Shown: one piece after another, positions 8,816 to 15,440 of the stretch
Numbering within the stretch: position 1 is the first letter of the stretch
Layout of the letters: each line of letters starts with the position of its first letter
Assembly (NCBI RefSeq): GCF_037969765.1
Contig: NZ_CP150207.1
Location: 1,164,001 to 1,228,000 of the forward strand
DNA from: Paenibacillus sp. FSL W8-0186
GTDB taxonomy: Bacteria; Bacillota; Bacilli; Paenibacillales; Paenibacillaceae
Direction of reading: 5' to 3'
Length of the DNA stretch: 64,000 nucleotides
Translations under genes and position numbers: made by a program
Notes under the pieces: model-generated
Database searches by the model: none
The model's input: only the letters and a program-made list of their open reading frames with translations
What the model was told of the DNA's origin: nothing

Positions 8816-10423
8816 ATGAAGAAACAGCGAAGTAATGGGGCAGCGGGCAGGAGGGAATCGGCTGGCCGTGCCTATGGATCGGCGGAACGCGAGACAGGTA
8901 TGCGCAGCTCTAATAAACGGAGCAGAAATGGAAGTCCCGGTAATTTGCATGGCGCTAGAAAGCAGGAGGCTCCAGAAATCGCCGGATTGCCTGTCAGCAA
9001 AAACGATGAAGTTGTTATCGATATCATCGGTATGAACCACGACGGCGAGGGCGTGGGCCGGGCAGATGGGTACACGCTGTTTGTAGCTGGAGCGCTTCCG
9101 GGCGAGAAGGCGCTCGTGAAGGTGTTGAAGACGAAGAAGCAGTACGGCTATGCCAAACTGCTTGAGCTGCGTGAAGCCAGCCCGGATCGTATAGCCGCGC
9201 CGTGCGGCATTTACGACAAGTGCGGCGGCTGCCAGCTGCAGCACTGGAGCTACGCGGGCCAGCTAGCTTGGAAGCGCCAGCACGTGGTCGATGCGCTGGA
9301 GCGCATCGGCAAGCTGCGCGTGGCGGCGGGGGACGCTGCTGGTGCGGTGAGCGAAGGCACCGGGGTGCTTGAAGCAGCGCTTGGCGACGAGGGCATTGTC
9401 GTGCTGCCGACGCTCGGCATGGCGGAGCCTTGGCGCTACCGCAACAAGGCTCAGGTACCGATTGGCGTGACCGACGGCGGCCTGGTGGGCGGCTTCTATG
9501 CCCGCGGCAGCCACCGCATCGTCGACATGGAGACGTGCCTGATCCAGCATGAGCATAACGATGATGTCGTCACTCGTGTGAAGGCGATCGGGGGCGAGCT
9601 CTGCATCACGGCCTACGACGAAGAGACGGGGCGAGGCCTCTTGCGCCATGTCGTCGTGAAGAAGGCTTTTCGCACCGGGGAAATGATGCTTGTCCTCGTC
9701 ACCAATGGGCAGGACATTCCGCATGTCGAGGCCTGGATCAACCTGATCCGGGAACAGCTCCCGCAGGTGGTCAGTATTTGCCAGAACATTAATACGAAGC
9801 AGACCAACGTCATCTTTGGCGACGAAACCCGCGTCCTCTGGGGACGAGACGTCATTTATGACTATATTGGTGACGTGCAGTTTGCGATCTCGGCGCGCTC
9901 TTTTTACCAAGTGAATCCGGTGCAGACTGAAGTATTGTACAGCAAGACGGTGGAATATGCAGGGCTGACCGGAAGAGAGACCGTCATCGACGCCTACTGC
10001 GGCATCGGGACGATTTCCTTGTTCCTGGCGCAGCACGCTGAACGCGTATATGGGGTAGAAATCGTCAAGGAAGCGATCGAAGACGCCCGCAGCAACGCCG
10101 AGTTGAACGGGATGAAGCATGTGACGTTTGAGGTGGGAGCTTCGGAGGATGTTATTCCACGCTGGAAGGACCAAGGCATCGAAGCCGATGTGATCGTGGT
10201 CGACCCACCGCGCAAAGGCTGCGATTCCCGCTTGCTGGAGACGATCCTGGAGATGAAGCCGGAGCGTGTCGTATATGTAAGCTGTAATCCGTCGACATTG
10301 GCCAGGGATCTGCGGATTCTGGAGGACGGCAGCTACCGGACGGTGAAGGTGCAGCCTGTGGATATGTTCCCGCATACCGTTCACGTTGAATGCTGTGCGT
10401 TGATAGTTAGAAGTAAAGAATAA
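8816..10423 (+). CDS. rlmD: 23S rRNA (uracil-5-)-methyltransferase RlmCD/RumA family
   Basis: A 535-residue S-adenosylmethionine-dependent enzyme of the TrmA/RumA group that forms 5-methyluridine in 23S rRNA. A TRAM domain covers about residues 61-120. Iron-sulfur-type cysteines are at C130, C136 and C139 (CGIYDKCGGC). The SAM-binding DAYCGIGTISLF, the VDPPRKGCD loop and the catalytic-cysteine region VSCNPSTLARDL follow in order. The first 60 residues are a basic low-complexity extension, and an insertion of about 30 residues lies after the cysteine cluster. The last 14 codons are overlapped antisense by the serine recombinase gene, marking the insertion point of the island. Confidence 0.93.
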   Translation: MKKQRSNGAAGRRESAGRAYGSAERETGMRSSNKRSRNGSPGNLHGARKQEAPEIAGLPVSKNDEVVIDIIGMNHDGEGVGRADGYTLFVAGALPGEKALVKVLKTKKQYGYAKLLELREASPDRIAAPCGIYDKCGGCQLQHWSYAGQLAWKRQHVVDALERIGKLRVAAGDAAGAVSEGTGVLEAALGDEGIVVLPTLGMAEPWRYRNKAQVPIGVTDGGLVGGFYARGSHRIVDMETCLIQHEHNDDVVTRVKAIGGELCITAYDEETGRGLLRHVVVKKAFRTGEMMLVLVTNGQDIPHVEAWINLIREQLPQVVSICQNINTKQTNVIFGDETRVLWGRDVIYDYIGDVQFAISARSFYQVNPVQTEVLYSKTVEYAGLTGRETVIDAYCGIGTISLFLAQHAERVYGVEIVKEAIEDARSNAELNGMKHVTFEVGASEDVIPRWKDQGIEADVIVVDPPRKGCDSRLLETILEMKPERVVYVSCNPSTLARDLRILEDGSYRTVKVQPVDMFPHTVHVECCALIVRSKE

Positions 10424-11871
10424 GCAGAGGGGTTCGAGAATCTGTAAAAGATTCTCGGACTCCCATCTGCTTTAATCTCGATGCGATCAATTAGTCTGTG
10501 AAGGATTTCGGGCGTTAGCTCGTCGAATAACAGTTGGGAAAATGCTAAAGTATCGTCTTGGATTTGAAGCGATTCATCGTACTGTCGCTTTTTGGACTTC
10601 AGCTCGTCTAACTCCTGATTGATCGAAGCAACATACTCATCATACTCGCTTTTTGGCATGTCTCCGTCAAAGTGCTTATCGTGTGCTTGCTTCTTTCGAT
10701 GCTTCAATTTGTCCATTTGAGAATCCAAGGCTTTGATGGCTTTTTCATTTTGTTGCTTTTGTTTCTTTAGCTGGTTTTCAAGCTTCTTAATTACCGCTTC
10801 ATTATTCAAGTTGGAAACAAGCAAACGAATATCTTGAAGAATAACGGATACCAAGTCAGCTTCACGTACAAGATGATCAGTGCATTTTTTTATTCCATGT
10901 TTATTGTAGCTACCGCACAAATAGCCTTTAACATTTTTCTTATAGTGCATTCCTCGTCCACAATCGGCACAATACGCTGTATTCGTGAACAAATGTACTT
11001 CCGATTGAGGTCTTGTACGCTTTCTACTTTCAAGCAGTTGTTGAACGACTTCAAAGTCTTTTCGTGTAATTATGGGTTCATGGGTATCCTGTACAACGAT
11101 GAAGTCTTTTGATTCCTTATAGTTTCTTTTTTTATTCGTTACACTTTTTGTTGTAGATCGGCATTGAACAAGATCGCCAACGTAATAAGGATTCGTAAGA
11201 ATTTCTCGAACTGTTGAACCTCCCCACAAATCAGAAGCATTTTTCTTTCCAGCGATTTGAGAAGGTGTAGGAATACCCTCCTCGTACAATTCACGTGCTA
11301 TACGATCATGTCCTTTTCCTGCCAAATACCCTCTAAAAATTCTTCTAACAATATCGGGTGTCGCATCATTTCTTACAAATAGCTGACCGTCTTTTACTTC
11401 ATAACCGAGTGGTGGAATCGACCCTTTAAACTCACCACGTTGAGCTTTAAGCTTAAAGGTCGTCTTCACACGATCACTAATACGCTGGGATTCCTGTTCA
11501 TACATCCAAGCATAAAGCCCGAACATATGAACATTTCTTTCCAGTGTATTAATAGCGTTGTCTAACGTAATAATCTCAAGGTTGTTATTCTGAACAACAT
11601 CTCTAATCTCGTAAGACAATCCGCCGTTTCTTGCAAGCCTCGAAAGTTCCTTAGCCAAAATCATATCGAACTTTTTGGCTTTTGCATCGGCTATAAGGCG
11701 TTGCAATACTGGACGTTTCGAAGTTGTTCCTGTTTCGATTCCGACGTAAAAGTCGAACACCGTCCACCCTCTTTCAGATACATATTTCAGAAACAGATTT
11801 CGCTGATTTTCCAACGAAGTTTTTTGTTCTTCTTTGTCGGTTGAAACTCGAACATATATTGCACATCTCAT
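10381..11871 (-). CDS. Large serine recombinase (island integrase)
   Basis: A 496-residue large serine recombinase. The resolvase catalytic domain covers residues 1-150 with nucleophile Ser10 in YVRVSTDKEE and an ELSRLAR segment. The recombinase domain is around 160-270 (IPPLGYEV, WGGSTVREILTNPYYVGD). A zinc ribbon uses C301, C304, C319 and C330, and a long charged coiled coil covers about 355-450. Its last codons lie antisense over the end of rlmCD, so the left attachment site is there. B. subtilis likewise has recombinase genes (yefB, yefC) next to yefA, the rlmCD homologue, by established gene order. Its start overlaps the upstream small gene by ATGA, implying translational coupling. Confidence 0.92.
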   Translation of the reverse strand: MRCAIYVRVSTDKEEQKTSLENQRNLFLKYVSERGWTVFDFYVGIETGTTSKRPVLQRLIADAKAKKFDMILAKELSRLARNGGLSYEIRDVVQNNNLEIITLDNAINTLERNVHMFGLYAWMYEQESQRISDRVKTTFKLKAQRGEFKGSIPPLGYEVKDGQLFVRNDATPDIVRRIFRGYLAGKGHDRIARELYEEGIPTPSQIAGKKNASDLWGGSTVREILTNPYYVGDLVQCRSTTKSVTNKKRNYKESKDFIVVQDTHEPIITRKDFEVVQQLLESRKRTRPQSEVHLFTNTAYCADCGRGMHYKKNVKGYLCGSYNKHGIKKCTDHLVREADLVSVILQDIRLLVSNLNNEAVIKKLENQLKKQKQQNEKAIKALDSQMDKLKHRKKQAHDKHFDGDMPKSEYDEYVASINQELDELKSKKRQYDESLQIQDDTLAFSQLLFDELTPEILHRLIDRIEIKADGSPRIFYRFSNPSAYSLLLTINAQHST

Positions 11872-12029
11872 GCGGCATTCTTCCCTTCGTCATGAGATGT
11901 GACTGTATTCACCTGAGTACGATCGTAATAGGACCCGATCAGGTTGTCAATTTTTTCGTCAATCAATGTTTGGATGATGTCTTCGAAAGTCAAATTGTAT
12001 TCGTTATTGAAAATTCTTTCAACTTGCAT
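11868..12029 (-). CDS. Small hypothetical protein coupled to the recombinase
   Basis: A 53-residue acidic protein beginning MQVERIFNNEYNLTFED. The start is chosen at 12029 because GGAGGAGG lies just upstream; an in-frame ATG at 12104 has no SD. Its stop overlaps the recombinase start by four bases, so the two are likely translated in sequence. No domain is recognised. Small proteins beside large serine recombinases sometimes act as directionality or accessory factors, but that role is speculative here. Confidence 0.6.
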   Translation of the reverse strand: MQVERIFNNEYNLTFEDIIQTLIDEKIDNLIGSYYDRTQVNTVTSHDEGKNAA

Positions 12030-12133
12030 TGTTATTCCTCCTCCGATTATTAAGTTTGAGTGCATGTTGGATAGTCGGAAGGATTCAATACACATTTCTT
12101 CCACAAACGAGTATGAACCGTATTTCTATCACT

Positions 12134-12168
12134 TCACCGAAGAAATCTGCAGTATTTCTTTTCGGTGA
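12134..12168. promoter_or_regulatory. Inverted repeat upstream of the recombinase operon
   Basis: TCACCGAA (12134-12141) pairs with TTCGGTGA (12161-12168), and the inner GAAAT/ATTTC arms extend the stem with a two-base bulge. It lies about 105 bp upstream of the small gene's start and could be an operator or att-proximal binding site. Confidence 0.4.
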
Positions 12169-12273
12169 TATGAGTATATGAAAAAAACAAGTCTTTGAGT
12201 TTGAAAAACGGTTCTACCCGTGTCGGAGGTTTCTTGCTTTAAAGTATTAAAGTGATATTTTGTGGTGGGATGT

Positions 12274-12305
12274 GGCTCCTATGCTTAATGCAGGGAGCCT
12301 TTTTT
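12274..12305 (+). terminator. Rho-independent terminator with no obvious upstream gene
   Basis: GGCTCC (12274-12279) and GGAGCC (12294-12299) followed by six T residues, oriented rightward. The plus-strand transcript it would end has no recognised ORF, so it may end a short RNA or be a relic. Confidence 0.55.
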
Positions 12306-12360
12306 GGCTATTTTCAACTATCTCAGTTATATCGCCATGTAGGAAATCTATAATGCAATA

Positions 12361-12570
12361 AGCGGGATGAGGGGCTTCGCTCGTCGGGAGACTTCCAACT
12401 TCACCTTCTCCCTACGGGAGTAACGGTTCAGTAGGAATCTCCATCAATTCGTTGCATTCGCCTGCGGCGACCGTTCACCTTTCGGGATTCACTATGAAAC
12501 GAATTGCGACTCGCTCGACCCTTGGGAAAGCAGTTGCCCATTCTGGGCAAGCGTCTCATTCGAGACGCAC
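12361..12570 (+). other. Hairpin-dense untranslated block, possible structured leader RNA
   Basis: A run of compact inverted repeats precedes the gene at 12616. They are CTCCC-TAC-GGGAG (12408-12420), CAATTCGTT (12445-12453) pairing with AACGAATTG (12498-12506) and enclosing TCGCC-TGC-GGCGA (12458-12470), TTGCCC/GGGCAA (12534-12550), and GCGTCTC-ATTC-GAGACGC (12551-12568). AACGGT (12422) could alternatively pair with ACCGTT (12470). The density and nesting suggest RNA structure, either a leader of the 12616 operon or a separate RNA. No known RNA family was recognised. Confidence 0.4.
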
Positions 12571-12615
12571 AAAAGCCCAAATAAACCCCATCAACTATTA
12601 AAGGAGGTAACTGTC

Positions 12616-13218
12616 ATGCCGAGAAGAAACAAGCCTTACATTACGCAATATTTTGAGCGTGACCGTAATGCATTCACCGCACTATTTCGTACTGGACATG
12701 TTAGATACGAGCATTTACTTCAATGTGGATCAACAGATTCCAGAATCAAAAATTTAATGCGAGATGGTCATTTCGAGAAGGTGTTTTACAAGCAAACTAG
12801 TGAGATCAAGGAATGTTACAAACTAACTAAATCTGGACGAGCTTTAGCATATCAGCTTTGGGGATTAGACAAGCAGTACCATGCACAAAACCCGTTGCAT
12901 GATACTGTGATTGCAGACAAGTATTTTAGCATCCCACGGGAATCTCGTGATCAGTGGGTTACGGAAAGTCAAATACGTGATAAGTTTCTGGAACGATTAG
13001 ATGAATTGAGGAATCAGGGAAAGTTAGAGGAAGCAAGGATTTATGAGGATATGCATAACAAAGGGTTAATATTGATGTCAGATGCCGTATATGTCGATGA
13101 AAACGGAACAGAAATTGCTTTCGAAGTGGTCACGAACACATACGGTCAAGAAGAAATACATGCCAAAGAAACACTTGTGAAATTAATGAATTATGGATAC
13201 GAAACATCCAAAGCGTAG
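12616..13218 (+). CDS. Hypothetical protein, winged-helix/replication-relaxation-like
   Basis: A 200-residue protein with a perfect start signal (AAAGGAGG then ATG). The N-terminal part (about 20-95) looks like a winged helix that reads a cassette such as RYEHLLQCGSTDSRIKNL. The central and C-terminal part holds YEDMHNKGLILMSDAVY and EIAFEVVTNTYGQEEI. This arrangement resembles replication-relaxation family proteins of mobile elements, where the C-terminal part is nuclease-like, but I cannot confirm catalytic residues. It forms an operon with the next gene (11-bp gap). It is AT-rich compared with the chromosome core. Confidence 0.65.
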   Translation: MPRRNKPYITQYFERDRNAFTALFRTGHVRYEHLLQCGSTDSRIKNLMRDGHFEKVFYKQTSEIKECYKLTKSGRALAYQLWGLDKQYHAQNPLHDTVIADKYFSIPRESRDQWVTESQIRDKFLERLDELRNQGKLEEARIYEDMHNKGLILMSDAVYVDENGTEIAFEVVTNTYGQEEIHAKETLVKLMNYGYETSKA

Positions 13219-13228
13219 GAGGTGAAAA

Positions 13229-14320
13229 ATGAGCAATATCAACGAAAAGAAACAACGAGTAAGTGAACGGTATCATGAGTATTTGTTTATTATCTATCAT
13301 TTTGGCAACAAGGTAATCCTCATGAAACAGCTATTCCGATACGCCCGAATTCTTGGCTTAGCTCAAAGTTATTCAGTTTTTTACAGACAAATTAAGGAAT
13401 TAGCTGAAGCCGAGATTATACGCAGAGAACCATTTACTGCTTATGGGAAAAAGACACAGCTCCATATGCTCACATTAAAGAAATTCGGAATCCGATTCAT
13501 TGAGGGTAAAGGAAGCAGTCAAAGTGTAGCGGCAGTCCCGAAATCAAATACAAATGAACGTATTCCCGTCTCGATATTCAAAAATTGTTACATCTTGAAT
13601 AAGTTAATCCCTCGAATACAACAAAAATGCCCCAATATCACCGTTGAGACAGTCATCGAATTGATTAATAAAGATCATAGTAACATTCTGGAATCAAAAA
13701 ATCAGGGCGTTGTGTTCTTGCATAATATCCTTGATTGTTCAACACTTCATCCCTACTTGAACTCTGACGAGATCAATTATGAAATCAATCGGTTAACTGA
13801 CATTAAGCAAAAACGTTTAACGGGTTTAGTGGGAGGTGCTTCGCCATCGGAATGTAAAGATCAAATATCCATGTCTCCGAAGCTTACAAAACAGGATTCT
13901 TATTCAATAGACAGTTTGATAAATGCACATGTGTATATCGCTCAAGTAAAGATCGTCCAAAACAAACCGTTAATTACTTTATTGCTGTTTGATGTTTATA
14001 ACAAGCAGGCTATTTACCGAATGACAACTCAAATCGCCTGTGCCTTTCATATGTTCGGACGTTACTTTAACGATTTTTCACTGAGAGTAGGGATTGTCGG
14101 TATCGACGAAGTTGCGTGTAGAATATTGGAATCGAAAGCAGAAACAGTAGTAAGTGATTTCTTTACAAAAGAAATAAGGGGTTCAAGATTGTCTCGTATT
14201 TTAGCAGATTGGAGAGTTAGTTCCATTGAACAGGAGCTAATTCAAATCCGATTTACGCATTATGATATAACCAACCAGTATTTGGAGGGCACTAAGCATT
14301 CCAATTTAATAAGAAAATGA
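13229..14320 (+). CDS. Hypothetical island protein, second gene of two-gene operon
   Basis: A 363-residue protein of unknown function following GTAGGAGG. Residues about 15-95 look like a winged helix (LMKQLFRYARILGLAQSYSVFYRQIKELAEAE). The middle is variable, and the C-terminal 130 residues have alternating strands and helices (HVYIAQVKIVQ, LITLLLFDVY, LRVGIVGIDE) that recall nuclease-like folds without a motif I can name. Together with the preceding gene it may be a mobilisation, replication-control or defence pair. A strong terminator follows directly. Confidence 0.6.
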   Translation: MSNINEKKQRVSERYHEYLFIIYHFGNKVILMKQLFRYARILGLAQSYSVFYRQIKELAEAEIIRREPFTAYGKKTQLHMLTLKKFGIRFIEGKGSSQSVAAVPKSNTNERIPVSIFKNCYILNKLIPRIQQKCPNITVETVIELINKDHSNILESKNQGVVFLHNILDCSTLHPYLNSDEINYEINRLTDIKQKRLTGLVGGASPSECKDQISMSPKLTKQDSYSIDSLINAHVYIAQVKIVQNKPLITLLLFDVYNKQAIYRMTTQIACAFHMFGRYFNDFSLRVGIVGIDEVACRILESKAETVVSDFFTKEIRGSRLSRILADWRVSSIEQELIQIRFTHYDITNQYLEGTKHSNLIRK

Positions 14321-14325
14321 ATCGA

Positions 14326-14360
14326 GGCAAGTCCATCATTAGAGGTGGATTTGTCTTTTT
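14326..14360 (+). terminator. Rho-independent terminator of the two-gene operon
   Basis: A 12-bp stem GGCAAGTCCATC (14326-14337) / GGTGGATTTGTC (14344-14355) with three G-T wobbles and a six-base loop, followed by a T run. Confidence 0.85.
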
Positions 14361-14428
14361 CATTTGTCAGTTATCAACTCGATTCGACTTGTATATGATA
14401 TGAGATCTTTCAAAGGAAGTGAAAAGCA

Positions 14429-14512
14429 ATGTCATACCAACTTGCAAAATCGAATAACAAAATAGTCCGTTTAAGAGATTTCGGATGTGAAAATAAAAAG
14501 CATCGGCGTTGA
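14429..14512 (+). CDS. Possible 27-codon small ORF
   Basis: ATG at 14429 preceded by AAAGGAAG at good spacing; the peptide starts MSYQLAKSNNKIV and is basic. A weak promoter (TTATCA, 17 bp, TATGAT; 14371-14399) lies upstream. It leads directly into the hairpin-rich block that follows. It could be a leader peptide or a degraded gene start; no homology is recognised. Confidence 0.25.
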   Translation: MSYQLAKSNNKIVRLRDFGCENKKHRR

Positions 14513-14529
14513 AGGTATGATCGCCTAAA

Positions 14530-14975
14530 AAGTTAACCGAGGAACTAACTCTTCCTGGCAGTGCCGTTGACGGTGGGCGTGTTTGCCTTGCAAGTTCGGT
14601 GAGGCATAGCCTGCCATAGCCGAACTTATAAAGATTTCCTTCTTTCTCATGAAGGATGTGACTGTCCTAGTTCCCGAAAGGGATAGGGGGGCAAGCAATA
14701 ATCGTGGTGATTACGGAGCGTTTGATACCAGACCTTGGCTCCGCTGAGCTTGTCGCTATTTGCGAGGCTGATGATACGGATACCTCGGCGGATTATACGC
14801 CATATTACTATCACAGCTCACCCTTGCTACGCTTAAATTAACCATTTTGGCGTAGCAGGGGGGGCATCGAGCCGTTTGCCTAACTCAAACCGCCATATTA
14901 AAAAACAACCCGATGCTGATGCATCAACTCAGCGGTTGCGTAGATAAACATTAGAAGGCGAGATGGTCGGGGAGG
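14530..14975 (+). other. GC-richer hairpin-dense block, possible structured RNA
   Basis: About 450 bp with no ORF of 60 codons, GC-richer than the flanks, holding strong stems. They are AAGTTCGG/CCGAACTT (14592-14627), CCTTC/GAAGG (14638-14655), CCTA plus TCCC-GAAA-GGGA plus TAGG with a GNRA loop (14666-14687), and a 12-bp stem CCCTTGCTACGC with GCGTAGCAGGGG (14821-14861). A 46-codon frame (14698-14838) ending in YYYHSSPLLRLN overlaps it but has a poorly spaced SD. No Rfam-type family was recognised by eye. Confidence 0.4.
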
Positions 14976-15185
14976 CAAAAAGAAATACATAATATGAATA
15001 TATCAGAGTGAATTGCATATAACATAAAATCAATAAATCAGGTGTGCTCTTTAGCACAGTTTCAAAGTTACGACGATCAACAGTATAAGCATATTATCGA
15101 GGTGTTGAGTATTCGTCATGATAGTGATCATTGCACTGTCATGGCGAATATGATTATATGTATTCTGAGGCGATTCTGGGAACTC

Positions 15186-15214
15186 TTTACAAATAGTGGT
15201 TTACAATTTATAAT
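15186..15214 (+). promoter_or_regulatory. Sigma-A promoter of the hisD leader
   Basis: TTTACA (15186-15191), a 17-bp spacer and a perfect TATAAT (15209-15214). Transcription would start near 15221, about 26 nt before the leader-peptide ATG. Confidence 0.75.
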
Positions 15215-15246
15215 ATGTCCAAGTGTGGTTAAGGGGGATATCAAAA

Positions 15247-15300
15247 ATGAACCGTTTTATATCTGTGTTAACAAAATCCTATAACCATCATCATAGTTAG
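15247..15300 (+). CDS. His-rich leader peptide of a putative histidine attenuator
   Basis: A 17-residue ORF, MNRFISVLTKSYNHHHS, with AAGGGGG nine bases before the ATG. Codons 14-16 are three successive CAT (His) codons, four codons from the stop. The ORF lies between a good promoter and alternative hairpins ending in an intrinsic terminator, directly upstream of a hisD-family gene. This is the layout of an amino-acid attenuation leader such as the enterobacterial his leader. An overlapping longer frame (15042-15284) is not favoured because it lacks an SD and any domain. Confidence 0.7.
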   Translation: MNRFISVLTKSYNHHHS

Positions 15301-15412
15301 GCGTTTGTATTACGGAATTTTTTCCGTAGGTACAAACGCTTATTGGCGTTATACCTACGGACTTGAAGCATAAGAGTCATGTAGGTATTTTTTATCCTAC
15401 ATGGCTCTTTTT
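15301..15412 (+). terminator. Attenuator region with mutually exclusive hairpins
   Basis: Segment A (15301-15317) pairs with B (15322-15339) through GCGTTTGTA/TACAAACGC and TACGGAA/TTCCGTA. B can instead pair with C through CCGTAGGTA (15324-15332) / TACCTACGG (15352-15360). C can also pair with D through ATACCTAC (15351-15358) / GTAGGTAT (15381-15388). D with E forms the terminator, a 13-bp stem (15373-15385 / 15396-15408) followed by T residues. A ribosome at the leader stop would mask A, giving B:C and the terminator. A ribosome stalled on the His codons would leave A free, giving A:B and C:D antitermination. The switching logic is inference. Confidence 0.65.
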
Positions 15413-15440
15413 GTTTATAAAAAATTGGAGGTAGAAAGAA

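Noticed and set aside
9263..10384. 373-codon minus-strand frame opposite rlmCD
   Set aside because: It is the antisense shadow of a clear RlmCD gene, with no SD and no domain.
15042..15284. 80-codon plus-strand frame before hisD
   Set aside because: No SD and no domain; it spans the promoter and overlaps the better-supported leader peptide.
15186..15440. T-box riboswitch before hisD
   Set aside because: No AGGGTGG-type T-box sequence or specifier loop is seen; the leader-peptide model explains the hairpins better.
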